In this document: piece after piece, positions 16,323-24,794 of the stretch
Position numbering within the stretch: position 1 is the stretch's first letter
Layout of the letters: each line of letters begins with the position of its first letter
IMG/VR virus record: IMGVR_UViG_3300044641_005939
Span: 1 to 64,000 of that record
Length of the DNA: 64,000 nt
DNA from: a virus
Direction: 5' to 3' (one strand)
Notes under the pieces: model-generated
The model's input: the letters and a program-made list of their open reading frames with translations, nothing else
What the model was told of the DNA's origin: nothing
Databases searched by the model: none
Made by a program: the position numbers and the translations under genes

Positions 16323-17445
16323 ATTTGAATCTTATGGTCAAGAGGAAATAAATGCTGTAAATCAATGTTTACAAGACGGTTGGTTGGCAGGATTTGGTCC
16401 AAAATCAATTGAGTTTGAGGAAAAAATATCTGAGATATTTGGTAAAAAATATGGCGTATTCGTTAATTCTGGTTCCTCCGCATGTTTGTTGGCTCTTGCT
16501 AGTTTGCAGCTTGAAAAAGGAACTAAAATATTAACTCCTGCTTGCACATTTTCAACCACAGTAGCTCCAATGATTCAACTTGGATTAGAACCTGTTTTTT
16601 GCGATGTTGAATTAACAACATATGTTCCATCGGTGCCACAAATTATAGAAAAAATAAATGATTCTATAAAAGTTGTAATGCTTCCTAATCTTATTGGTAA
16701 TAAACCAGACTGGAAAAAACTTAAAGAAGAATTAGTTAAAATTGGAAGAGAAGACATAGTATTAATAGAAGATTCAGCAGATACTATTACTAATACCATA
16801 GAAACAGACATATCTACTACTAGTTTTTATGCTAGCCATATTATAACTGCTGGTGGTTCCGGTGGGATGGTAATGTTCAATAATTTAAAATTAAAAAATA
16901 CTTGTTTGAATCTAAGAGATTGGGGTAGAATTGGAGATAATTCTGAAATTATGAGCGATAGATTTAATCACAGCGTTGATGGCATACCATATGATCATAA
17001 ATTTTTATATGGATTTCTTGGTTACAATATGAAAAGTAGTGAAATGAATGCTGCTTTTGGATTGATCCAACTGCAAAGATTTGAGACTTTCAAACAAATA
17101 CGACGAGATAATATTGAAAGATACTTAAAAAATTTAGAAGATTGCGAAGAGCTTATTCTACCTAATGATAGTATAAAACCAAATTGGTTAGCTATACCAT
17201 TACAGTGTGATAATAGATATGAATTACTTAATTATTTAGAAGCTAATAATATCCAAACTAGAGTTACTTTTGCTGGCAACATAACAAGACATCCGATATA
17301 CAGACAATATCTTGAAGAATTTAAAAATTCCGATACCATAATGAAAAATGGATTTTTATTAGGCTCTCATCATGGAATGAATATACAAGATGTGGATTAT
17401 GTCACTAATAATATTATAAAATTTTTTACAGATAAAATAAAATGA
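16294..17445 (+). CDS. PLP enzyme of DegT family, ColD/RfbH-like 3-dehydratase type
   Basis: 383 aa. DegT/DnrJ fold: GVFVNSGSSACLLAL, D160 in IEDSAD for the PLP nitrogen. The usual Schiff-base Lys is replaced by H182 in SFYASHIITAGGSGGMV. This Lys-to-His change defines ColD (GDP-4-keto-6-deoxymannose 3-dehydratase) and RfbH (CDP-hexulose 3-dehydratase, E1). LRDWGR and PYDHKF..GFLGYNMKSSEM also match that clade. The cysteine set that binds [2Fe-2S] in RfbH, between those two motifs, is missing, so ColD-like chemistry is favoured. Predicted product: a 3-deoxy-4-keto sugar. Confidence 0.8.
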   Translation: MKKIWYAPNKFESYGQEEINAVNQCLQDGWLAGFGPKSIEFEEKISEIFGKKYGVFVNSGSSACLLALASLQLEKGTKILTPACTFSTTVAPMIQLGLEPVFCDVELTTYVPSVPQIIEKINDSIKVVMLPNLIGNKPDWKKLKEELVKIGREDIVLIEDSADTITNTIETDISTTSFYASHIITAGGSGGMVMFNNLKLKNTCLNLRDWGRIGDNSEIMSDRFNHSVDGIPYDHKFLYGFLGYNMKSSEMNAAFGLIQLQRFETFKQIRRDNIERYLKNLEDCEELILPNDSIKPNWLAIPLQCDNRYELLNYLEANNIQTRVTFAGNITRHPIYRQYLEEFKNSDTIMKNGFLLGSHHGMNIQDVDYVTNNIIKFFTDKIK

Positions 17446-18635
17446 CAAATCTATATAGATTATCTATTCATAGGTCTGTTTCTTTTTTAAGAAATCAAAC
17501 AAATTATCATTTAATATCAGATTACAACCATAGATTTGGAGAACCTGATCAATTTGATATTAATAGTTTTTATAGTTATTATACAAATTTTGATATCAAT
17601 TTTTATAAAAATAAATATAATTTACAAAATAAATCAGAAATTGAAATCTTAAATCATTATCATAATATTGGAATTAAAAATAAATTATTATATAATAATA
17701 AAATTAAAATAGTAATATATACTCCTCCACTAGATGATTTATGTGGTGGTGTTCAAGTTTTACACAATCTTGCAAAAAGCATCAACGATTTGAATCATCC
17801 AGAAATATATGCGTTATTATGCACATATGATCATAGTAGATATCAGAATAATTTTTGTAATTCTTTTGTAAATCCTCATCAAGTTGATGATCATACGGTT
17901 GTCATATATCCAGAAGTTATTACTGGAAATCCATTAAATGCTAAACACGTTATAAGATGGGTATTACTAGATCTTGGTTTTGAAACACAAACCAATCATT
18001 ATGAACATTGGGATAGTAATGATATAGTTTATCACTGGGAACCCCATCCACATAAACACTCGAAACAGCTTGTAAATTTATGGATCAATCCGAAAATTAC
18101 AGCACTATTAAATGAAAATATAAATTATGAGACTAAAAGGCGAGAGTTAACGAATTGTTTTTTATTTAAAAAAGTAATATTTTGTCCTGGAAAATTTCAT
18201 AAAAATATAAAATATATGCATAATAATTTTGATATTTCTTTAGATAATAAAAATATAGATGATATAATTAATATTATGAAAATATCTAATAAATTTTATT
18301 GTTATGATCCCAATACTTTCTATAGCATACTAGCTCCACTATTAGGATGTATAACAGTATTACATCCAATAGAAGGAAAATCTAAAAAAGAATATTTTGA
18401 ATCTAGAATCAACGCAAAAAATAATTTTACTTTTGATTATGGCATAGCCTACGGCGATTCTGATGAAGAAATAAATAGAGCACACGAAACTGTGCAACTA
18501 GCTAAAGATAAATTTAATAAATGGATATTATTATATAAAAATGATACATTATCATTATTAAATGATATATTTAAATTAATTAATAATGAAAAACTCAACA
18601 ATACTGTTGAAGCAATATATATAAATCAATCATGA
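17442..18635 (+). CDS. glycosyltransferase-like protein (GT-B, uncertain)
   Basis: 397 aa. After about 90 residues of poorly conserved, Asn/Tyr-rich sequence, IKIVIYTPPLDDLCGGVQVLHNLA matches the start of a GT-B glycosyltransferase (the GG nucleotide loop). The C-terminal half (CYDPNTFYSILAPLLGCITVL) fits a donor-binding domain with low conservation. Extremely A+T-rich. It is coupled to the neighbours by ATGA overlaps. A family number cannot be given. Confidence 0.55.
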   Translation: MTNLYRLSIHRSVSFLRNQTNYHLISDYNHRFGEPDQFDINSFYSYYTNFDINFYKNKYNLQNKSEIEILNHYHNIGIKNKLLYNNKIKIVIYTPPLDDLCGGVQVLHNLAKSINDLNHPEIYALLCTYDHSRYQNNFCNSFVNPHQVDDHTVVIYPEVITGNPLNAKHVIRWVLLDLGFETQTNHYEHWDSNDIVYHWEPHPHKHSKQLVNLWINPKITALLNENINYETKRRELTNCFLFKKVIFCPGKFHKNIKYMHNNFDISLDNKNIDDIINIMKISNKFYCYDPNTFYSILAPLLGCITVLHPIEGKSKKEYFESRINAKNNFTFDYGIAYGDSDEEINRAHETVQLAKDKFNKWILLYKNDTLSLLNDIFKLINNEKLNNTVEAIYINQS

Positions 18636-19519
18636 GCTACATATCTATTCATCCAGATTATTTAATTAAGGAAGGTTTTGCTACATTAATGTCTCATTAT
18701 GCATTGATGTACTGTATCCATAAGGACTGTAATATTATTCCTGCAATTTTAGATATTAATTTTGATAATAAAAATATTCATACTACTATGAAATTTTTTA
18801 ATAAAAATTTTAATCAACCCATACTATATCATAAAGATGTTTTTTTGAATTTTGATAGTATTTTTGAATTTTTACCTGAAGATAAAATAAAACACATAAA
18901 ATGGCATTATATGAATTTAAGTAATTTATCTTATGAAAACATATTATTATATATTAATAATCATTATAATATTGATATTATGTGTCATTGGAATATTCAT
19001 CATGATTTAATTATTAAATATATAGATGATATTATTAATATTTTATTTAAATTTAAAAATTCTTTTATAAATGAATGCCGGACATTATTACCAATAACAG
19101 ATAAAGAAATAGTTGGGATAAGCGTAAGAACAGAATATAAAAATAGCACACACCCACATAAATATTTGGAATACGAATATTATTATAATGCGATAAAGCA
19201 TTTTAATCCAAATTCGATATTTTTGATTTTTAGTGATAATATAGCAGAGTGTAGGGATTTGTTTAAAGATTTAGAATTAAAATACAATATTCAATATACT
19301 AATCCAATGATGAGCGCTACTGGATTATGTTTACTATCTATGTGTGATCATATAATTAATACAAATAGTAGTTTTAGTTATTGGGCATCGCTATTAAATA
19401 AAAATACTAATAAAAAAATAATATGTCATCCAGAATTTATAGATTATAAAAAAAATCCAAGATTAGCTCAATATATAAATTATAAGTGGTATCCTAAAAA
19501 CTGGACAGCAATAACATGA
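18632..19519 (+). CDS. GT11 fucosyltransferase-like protein, altered HxRRxD motif
   Basis: 295 aa. The C-terminal SMCDHIINTNSSFSYWASLL closely follows the GT11 alpha-1,2-fucosyltransferase motif CKHNIIANSSFSWW. The FLIFSDNIAECRDLF block also fits. The GDP-binding HVRRGDY motif is changed to ISVRTEYKN, keeping one Arg. The donor could therefore be altered or the enzyme weak. The region is among the most A+T-rich in the window (18721-18780 has 11 G/C of 60). Confidence 0.65.
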   Translation: MSYISIHPDYLIKEGFATLMSHYALMYCIHKDCNIIPAILDINFDNKNIHTTMKFFNKNFNQPILYHKDVFLNFDSIFEFLPEDKIKHIKWHYMNLSNLSYENILLYINNHYNIDIMCHWNIHHDLIIKYIDDIINILFKFKNSFINECRTLLPITDKEIVGISVRTEYKNSTHPHKYLEYEYYYNAIKHFNPNSIFLIFSDNIAECRDLFKDLELKYNIQYTNPMMSATGLCLLSMCDHIINTNSSFSYWASLLNKNTNKKIICHPEFIDYKKNPRLAQYINYKWYPKNWTAIT

Positions 19520-19590
19520 TAAACTATAAAAATCTATTCGTTATTCAAGATCAATATAAAGATGGGTATAATCAAAAAATTAAACCATGA
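19516..19590 (+). CDS. possible 24-aa ORF between glycosyltransferases
   Basis: An ATGA overlap joins this short frame (ATG 19516, stop 19588-19590) to the previous gene. The peptide MINYKNLFVIQDQYKDGYNQ plus four residues has no recognised feature. It may be a real small protein, a remnant of a gene, or chance. Its stop lies beside a GAGG that is 14 nt before the next ATG. Confidence 0.25.
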   Translation: MINYKNLFVIQDQYKDGYNQKIKP

Positions 19591-19605
19591 GGAAATTACA
19601 TTCAT

Positions 19606-20478
19606 ATGCTTCAACAAAAACAAAACATTAATAATATTTTACCAGTAGATCCATCTTATACTACTATTTATCTTGACAAGATTGATAAGGGCAAAGAACT
19701 TTTATTAAAATCAAATGTAGTGGTTGCTGGTTTGTGCAGAAATCTCGGACATTGTATTAAAAATAATTTATTGAAAATTATTCAAATTTTAGATCATAAT
19801 TGTTTAGACTATAAGATTGTATTATTTGAAAACGACTCAACAGATAATACCATAAATGAAATTTTATCTTTAAAAAATCATAATATTATTTTATTATCAC
19901 AAAACTATAATAGGCCTCAATTTGGTACAGGTAAGGACAAAGAAAGAATTAATGCACTAGCAGAATATAGAAACATAATTAAAGAACATATAAAAATAAA
20001 CTATTCCAATTTTGATTTCACTATTATCATGGATATGGATTTTATAGATATCAGCAATACTGGATTTTTTAATAGTTTTGGTTGGTTAAAAGAATATCCT
20101 AATATTGATGCTATGTCTGGAAATAGTTTTGAAATTAAAGACATATTTAATACTTCTGAACTAACGCTTTGGAATTATGATTCTTGGGCTTTTCGTGGTT
20201 CTTGGTGGGATGATCTACAAGGCAAAAAACTTACTGAACACTACAATAATTATAATAGGATGTTGTGGTTCGGTCTTTGGATATTGCCCGTTGGATCAAG
20301 ACCAATAAGTGTGAATAGTGCCTTTGGTGGTATGTGCATATATAAGACCAAACACTACACATCTGGTCAATATGCCTCATATGATTGTGAACATGTCACA
20401 TTTCATTATGATATATCTAATAAAAATCCTGGTTTTGCTCTGTGTTTGAATCCTTCTCAAGTAATGTTAATGTCTTGA
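19606..20478 (+). CDS. Cap59/GT69-like GT-A glycosyltransferase
   Basis: 290 aa. VVVAGLCRNLGHCIKNNLLK followed by VLFENDSTDNT is the fold start seen in CAP59-type mannosyltransferases (R/N near the nucleotide, ENDS.D.T). MDMDF is the metal-binding DxD. A late FGGMCIYK segment fits an acceptor loop. The start is uncertain because the upstream GAGG is rather far. It is the last gene of the first glycan island. Confidence 0.65.
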   Translation: MLQQKQNINNILPVDPSYTTIYLDKIDKGKELLLKSNVVVAGLCRNLGHCIKNNLLKIIQILDHNCLDYKIVLFENDSTDNTINEILSLKNHNIILLSQNYNRPQFGTGKDKERINALAEYRNIIKEHIKINYSNFDFTIIMDMDFIDISNTGFFNSFGWLKEYPNIDAMSGNSFEIKDIFNTSELTLWNYDSWAFRGSWWDDLQGKKLTEHYNNYNRMLWFGLWILPVGSRPISVNSAFGGMCIYKTKHYTSGQYASYDCEHVTFHYDISNKNPGFALCLNPSQVMLMS

Positions 20479-20502
20479 CAGAGGATGCTCTAGATATACA
20501 AT
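20475..20502 (+). promoter_or_regulatory. sigma70-like promoter, leaderless transcript
   Basis: TTGACA (20475-20480), 16-bp spacer, TACAAT (20497-20502). The -35 overlaps the stop codon of the upstream glycosyltransferase. Only 7 nt separate the -10 from the ATG at 20510, so transcription should begin at or next to the start codon. Confidence 0.65.
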
Positions 20503-20509
20503 AACTTGT

Positions 20510-20644
20510 ATGAAAACCATTCTTATCGTCTGCGCTTTGTTCGGCTTGTATCATGGATATGACACTCTAAGAAAAACCAGGGCTGGTATTTATCCTGGAA
20601 TTAAGCCATCAAAAAATCTTTTTTCTTTTCTCTTTTTGGATTAA
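20510..20644 (+). CDS. 44-aa hydrophobic peptide, probably leaderless
   Basis: ATG 20510 to TAA 20644. The N-terminus MKTILIVCALFGLYHGYDTL is a signal-anchor-like hydrophobic stretch, followed by a basic segment and an aromatic end (LFSFLFLD). There is no SD site; the promoter -10 ends 7 nt upstream. It ends 3 nt before the next ATG. Not recognised; could be a small membrane peptide. Confidence 0.55.
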   Translation: MKTILIVCALFGLYHGYDTLRKTRAGIYPGIKPSKNLFSFLFLD

Positions 20645-20647
20645 TAA

Positions 20648-21181
20648 ATGCTACACAGACTGAAAAATCAAAGAGTATATCTGGCTGGTGCTATGGATAG
20701 GGTTAAAGATAGAGGCGCAACATGGAGAGATAATATAACTCCATTTCTAGAACAATTAGATGTTATAGTTTTTAATCCTATTAGAAAACCAACGGATATT
20801 GGTTTAGAAGATGTTGATACTCACAATATTAAGCTTAAACTCAAGTCTAAAAAAAGATACGACGAGTTAACATCTATGATGAAAACTATTCGTTCTGTAG
20901 ATCTTAGGCTTGTAGACATTAGCGATTTTTTAATTGTGAACCTAGATCTTGATACTCATCCATGTGGGACATTAGAAGAAATATTTCTAGCTAATAGAGA
21001 AAAAAAGCCTATTATAGTACATATGGAACAAGGTAAAGAGAATACCCCAGATTGGCTATTTGGCACAATTCCTCATCAAATGATTTTTTCAACATGGGAT
21101 GAGATTAAAGCATATCTTATTCATATAGATACTTCAGAAAATATTGATACCCATAAAAGATGGTATTTTTTTTCGGTGTAA
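20648..21181 (+). CDS. nucleoside 2-deoxyribosyltransferase-like protein
   Basis: 177 aa. VYLAGAMDR at residues 10-18 and DLRLVDISDFLIVNLD followed by HPCGTLEEIFLANREKKPI match the nucleoside 2-deoxyribosyltransferase fold (SLOG/NDT), with the nucleophilic Glu in TLEEI. Such enzymes exchange or hydrolyse bases on deoxynucleosides. It sits beside GMP reductase, so purine salvage or protection of a modified nucleotide pool is plausible. Substrate is not readable. Confidence 0.72.
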   Translation: MLHRLKNQRVYLAGAMDRVKDRGATWRDNITPFLEQLDVIVFNPIRKPTDIGLEDVDTHNIKLKLKSKKRYDELTSMMKTIRSVDLRLVDISDFLIVNLDLDTHPCGTLEEIFLANREKKPIIVHMEQGKENTPDWLFGTIPHQMIFSTWDEIKAYLIHIDTSENIDTHKRWYFFSV

Positions 21182-21185
21182 TCAA

Positions 21186-21389
21186 ATGCCAAAATACTAC
21201 GTCTCTTCTGGACAAATGAAATTTATTATTGATAGTGCAGATGAGATTAGTGCTATTTTAGCCACATTTAAACACTACAAAGGAAAAGGCAAAATGCCAG
21301 CACCAACAATTTGCGTTAGCGAAAATGGTTTTGACCATTCTGAAAACTTAACTTGTTATGATACAGACCAATATATGAAACAGGCTTAG
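21186..21389 (+). CDS. small conserved-type phage protein
   Basis: 67 aa from ATG 21186. The sequence starts PKYYVSSGQMKFIIDSADE. No domain recognised; compact beta-alpha composition. A longer reading from 21144 would lie within the previous gene and starts with a weaker codon context. It is packed tightly against GMP reductase, 1 bp away. Confidence 0.6.
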   Translation: MPKYYVSSGQMKFIIDSADEISAILATFKHYKGKGKMPAPTICVSENGFDHSENLTCYDTDQYMKQA

Positions 21390-21390
21390 T

Positions 21391-22491
21391 ATGCAAAAAA
21401 TAATTAATGAAACTAAATTAGATTTTGACGATGTTCTCATAGTTCCACAAAGATCTACTCTAACTAGTAGATCAGATATAGAACTTGAAAGGACGTTTTT
21501 CTTCTATCATTCTCCTAGAAAATGGCATGGAATACCTATAATCTGTGCCAATATGAGTTTTTGCTCATTTGAAATGGCTAAACAATTAGCATCTCATAAA
21601 ATGATAGCTTGTTTACATAAATATCATTCAATAGAAAATTTAATAGATTATTTCACCAATAATATACAAAATATAGACTATACTTTTATTTCAATAGGAT
21701 ATAAAAAAAATGAACTAGAGAGTTTAATAAAATTTAAAGAACAAACAAGATTACAACCAAATATATGTATTGATGTTCCCAATGGACACATGGATGTTTT
21801 TGTTCGTTACTGCAAAAAGGTAAGGGAAAATTTTCCTGAGTCTATTATTATTGCAGGTAATGTTACTAACACATCATCAACTCAAGAACTGATTATATAT
21901 GGTGGTGTGGATATTGTTAAGGTCGGCATAGGAGGAGGTTCCGCTTGTACGACTCGCTTTTTAACTGGCTGTGGTTTACCTCAATTATCTTGTTGCTTAG
22001 AAAATTCTTATGTTTCTCATGGTCTACAAAATGGTCCCAAAAAATTGGGTCTAATTTGCTCTGATGGTGGTCACAAAAATGTTGGAGATGTATGTAAAGC
22101 ATTGTGTGCTGGATCCGATTTTGTTATGCTTGGAGGATATTTTGCTGGTAGTGATCCATGTGAAGGAGAGTGGGAATTAGGAGGAGATTATTCCACAACA
22201 GTTGGATCCGACAGAAAAACTAAAGGCAGATTCACATACTATGGTATGAGTACACATCATTCACAAGATATTTTTGAAGACGGTAAAAAAAATTATAGAG
22301 CAAGCGAGGGAACCAAAATAACTGTTCAATACAAAGGCTCTTTGGAGCATGTTGTGCAAGAACTTCTTGGAGGAATACGATCTTGCTGTTGCTATATTGG
22401 AGCTAATTCTGTAAAACATATGTCAAGATGTGGACAATTTTCTAAAGTAAATCAAATACATTCTAATAAAAATCCAATTTTCGGAGTATGA
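21391..22491 (+). CDS. guaC: GMP reductase (GuaC-like)
   Basis: 366 aa IMPDH/GMPR-family TIM barrel. DFDDVLIVPQRSTLTSRSDI is the family start. GVDIVKVGIGGGSACTTR carries the catalytic Cys at residue 186. The C-terminus (LLGGIRSCCCYIGANS, then NPIFGV) is the GMPR ending, and there is no CBS domain as in IMPDH. Reaction: GMP + NADPH to IMP + ammonia. In a phage this would shift host purines away from GMP. It is grouped with a deoxyribosyltransferase-like protein. Phage GuaC is uncommon in my experience. Confidence 0.85.
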   Translation: MQKIINETKLDFDDVLIVPQRSTLTSRSDIELERTFFFYHSPRKWHGIPIICANMSFCSFEMAKQLASHKMIACLHKYHSIENLIDYFTNNIQNIDYTFISIGYKKNELESLIKFKEQTRLQPNICIDVPNGHMDVFVRYCKKVRENFPESIIIAGNVTNTSSTQELIIYGGVDIVKVGIGGGSACTTRFLTGCGLPQLSCCLENSYVSHGLQNGPKKLGLICSDGGHKNVGDVCKALCAGSDFVMLGGYFAGSDPCEGEWELGGDYSTTVGSDRKTKGRFTYYGMSTHHSQDIFEDGKKNYRASEGTKITVQYKGSLEHVVQELLGGIRSCCCYIGANSVKHMSRCGQFSKVNQIHSNKNPIFGV

Positions 22492-22497
22492 TCAAAA

Positions 22498-23616
22498 ATG
22501 AAAAATCTAAATCTTAATTGTCCAATTAATAGCACTGGATATGGTATAACTTCCTTAAATATTGTTAAGGGGCTGTATACTAAACCAGATACTAAATTAT
22601 CATTATTTCCTATTGGCAATAATATAGAGATAAATTCAGAACAAGACAAGGCTATTATTCAAGAAGTTCTTACTAATAGTAATGATTTCGACTACAATGC
22701 ACCATGCTTAAAAATTTGGCACCAGCACGATCTATCTCAAAGAGTTGGTAATGGTCATTACTATGTCTTTCCATTTTTCGAGGTTGATAGATTAACAGAT
22801 AGAGAAAAACACCATCTTAATTATGCTGACTATATTTTTGTGGCATCTTCTTGGGCTAAACAGGTATTATTAAATAATGATATTATTAAACCAATATATG
22901 TTGCTCCGCTAGGTGTTGATACTACTATTTTTCAGTCTCCAAATAAGATTAAAGTAGAAAAAGATAATTATGTGTTTTTTCATATTGGCAAATGGGAACT
23001 TAGAAAATCTCAAGATGTTTTATTAAAAGCTTTTGATAGTGCTTTTACAGAAAAAGATAATGTTGAATTAAGATTATTACCATTTAATCCATTCTTATCT
23101 GAAGAAGAACACAATCAGTGGCTAAATCTAGTAGAAAGCTGTAAGCTAAAAGATAAAATTAAAATCTTTAATAGACTACCAACCCAGTATCATCTGGCAG
23201 AATTTATTGATGATAGTGATTGTGGGGTATTTATTTCTAGGGCAGAAGGCTGGAATAATGAAATTTTAGAAGCTATGGCATTAAATAAACCAATTATAGC
23301 AACAAATTATTCAGCACACACCGAATACTGCAATGATAAAAACTGCTATTTGGTAAATGTAAACGAGTTAGAAGCAGCAAATGACGGAAAATGGTTCAAT
23401 GGTCATGGTAAATGGGCTAAATTATCCAATAATGAATTAGACCAAACTATCAATTACATGAAATTTGTGTATTCTAATTCTATAGACACAAATCCAGAAG
23501 GTCTGTTAACTGCTCAAAAATATTCTTGGAATCAAACCACCAATATTATAACCGAAAATTTACTTAGGAATAATAGTTATCATGCCAATACCAAAAAGAA
23601 ACCAAAACGAAGATAA
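22498..23616 (+). CDS. GT4-like glycosyltransferase (GT-B)
   Basis: 372 aa. PINSTGYGITSLNIVKGL forms the N-domain glycine loop; FFHIGKWELRKSQDVLLKAF opens the C-domain; RAEGWNNEILEAMALNKPII has the EX7E motif of GT4 enzymes. Complete and likely active. It is separated from the first island by the nucleotide genes and is followed by a head-like gene that overlaps by 35 bp. Confidence 0.8.
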   Translation: MKNLNLNCPINSTGYGITSLNIVKGLYTKPDTKLSLFPIGNNIEINSEQDKAIIQEVLTNSNDFDYNAPCLKIWHQHDLSQRVGNGHYYVFPFFEVDRLTDREKHHLNYADYIFVASSWAKQVLLNNDIIKPIYVAPLGVDTTIFQSPNKIKVEKDNYVFFHIGKWELRKSQDVLLKAFDSAFTEKDNVELRLLPFNPFLSEEEHNQWLNLVESCKLKDKIKIFNRLPTQYHLAEFIDDSDCGVFISRAEGWNNEILEAMALNKPIIATNYSAHTEYCNDKNCYLVNVNELEAANDGKWFNGHGKWAKLSNNELDQTINYMKFVYSNSIDTNPEGLLTAQKYSWNQTTNIITENLLRNNSYHANTKKKPKRR

Positions 23617-24247
23617 TCAAAAATTTGTATCTCGCTGTATGGGCAACGAGACAATGAAAAAAGAATATCCAGATTCTAAGCAGAGAGTAGCTATTTGTTT
23701 AGGGCAAACAAAAAAATCCAAATCTAGTCTATTAGAGAATGTTTTAGATATTCTTGGTTTTACTTTTGCTATTAATGATTGTGAAGAATGTGGCAGTGTT
23801 GAGGAAGTTACATCTTCCAATCTTATAGTACCACAGGAACAAGACTATGTTGATTTTGGTGAGGACACAGAAGAAGTAGAATTACCAACTCAAGCCAAGT
23901 ATGAATATATAGATCCTGTAACTTATGAAGTATATTATTTTGAGAAAAAGGGCAACTATAAAAAAGATGGTCGATATCTAAGGTATGATGGTGAAGCCAA
24001 AGGAGCCGAATACCAAGGTAGGAAAGTAACACTAAACAAACCATTTAGAACGTCTGATGGTCCTAAAAAATTTGCTGTGTATACCAAAAATGAAAGTGGT
24101 AATGTGGTGATCGTAAGGTTTGGTGATCCTAATATGAAAATTAAAAAAAATATTCCATCAAGACGCAAAAGCTTTAGAGCAAGACACAACTGCGATAATC
24201 CCGGCCCTAAATGGAAGGCTCGTTATTGGTCTTGCAAAGCGTGGTAA
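23582..24247 (+). CDS. head-associated-type phage protein with Cys C-terminus
   Basis: 221 aa. The N-terminus (EDNQKFVSRCMGNETM, then KEYPDSKQRVAICLGQ) is a pattern I know from phage prohead core or protease regions. The C-terminus (FGDPNMKIKKNIPSRRKSFR, then ARHNC and KARYWSC) is a conserved phage module found as a separate domain. The middle is acidic and low in conservation. Virion assembly is plausible, but the function is not established here. Confidence 0.6.
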   Translation: MPIPKRNQNEDNQKFVSRCMGNETMKKEYPDSKQRVAICLGQTKKSKSSLLENVLDILGFTFAINDCEECGSVEEVTSSNLIVPQEQDYVDFGEDTEEVELPTQAKYEYIDPVTYEVYYFEKKGNYKKDGRYLRYDGEAKGAEYQGRKVTLNKPFRTSDGPKKFAVYTKNESGNVVIVRFGDPNMKIKKNIPSRRKSFRARHNCDNPGPKWKARYWSCKAW

Positions 24248-24264
24248 CTAAGGAGACTATGATC

Positions 24265-24792
24265 ATGACAGAAGATAAATCAATTGATCAACTTTTAGAA
24301 TCAACAGCAGAAGTAGAAGTAGAAACAAATACAACTAATCCTGTTATTGAACTATTAAAACAATCACTAAATATTCACTGGGAACAAACCTTAGCACTAA
24401 CAGCACAAGCTGAACATCTTGATAGATGGGGTTATAAAAAACTAGCCGCAACTATTAAAGAAGATGCTAAACAAGAGCATGAACACGCTTCTGTAAATCT
24501 CCAGAGACTAGAATTTTTTGATGCTGATGCACAACCTATCACGGTTACACCACCAGTATGGCAGAGACACGATGTGGTGGCCATGATTCAGTATAATTTA
24601 GTTTCTGTTAGAAAAGCAGCTGATGCTGAAAGACAAACTATTCTAGCTGCTAGATCGACTGGTGATGAAATTACAGCAAATATTATGATACCACTACTAA
24701 AAGGTTCTGAAGATGGTATCATTCTTTATACTAGTTTTCTAAAATTGATAGAACAAATGGGTCTAGACAACTTCCTAAGCATACAGGTGTAA
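24265..24792 (+). CDS. bacterioferritin-like protein with altered ligands
   Basis: About 175 aa four-helix ferritin. HWEQ in helix A, KQEHEHA (ExxH) in helix B and the end MGLDNFLSIQV match bacterioferritin (GLxNYLxxQ). The haem-ligand Met that sits between the ExxH pair in bacterioferritin is His here. The helix-D ExxH reads SEDGII, so that diiron His is missing. Iron storage, DNA protection or a purely structural role are all possible. AGGAG at 24251-24255 could also serve ATG 24259, so the start is uncertain by two codons. Confidence 0.72.
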   Translation: MTEDKSIDQLLESTAEVEVETNTTNPVIELLKQSLNIHWEQTLALTAQAEHLDRWGYKKLAATIKEDAKQEHEHASVNLQRLEFFDADAQPITVTPPVWQRHDVVAMIQYNLVSVRKAADAERQTILAARSTGDEITANIMIPLLKGSEDGIILYTSFLKLIEQMGLDNFLSIQV

Positions 24793-24794
24793 AT

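Noticed and set aside
16294-17445. Ordinary DegT sugar aminotransferase
   Set aside because: The catalytic Lys is His (H182) and nearby motifs match the ColD/RfbH dehydratase clade.
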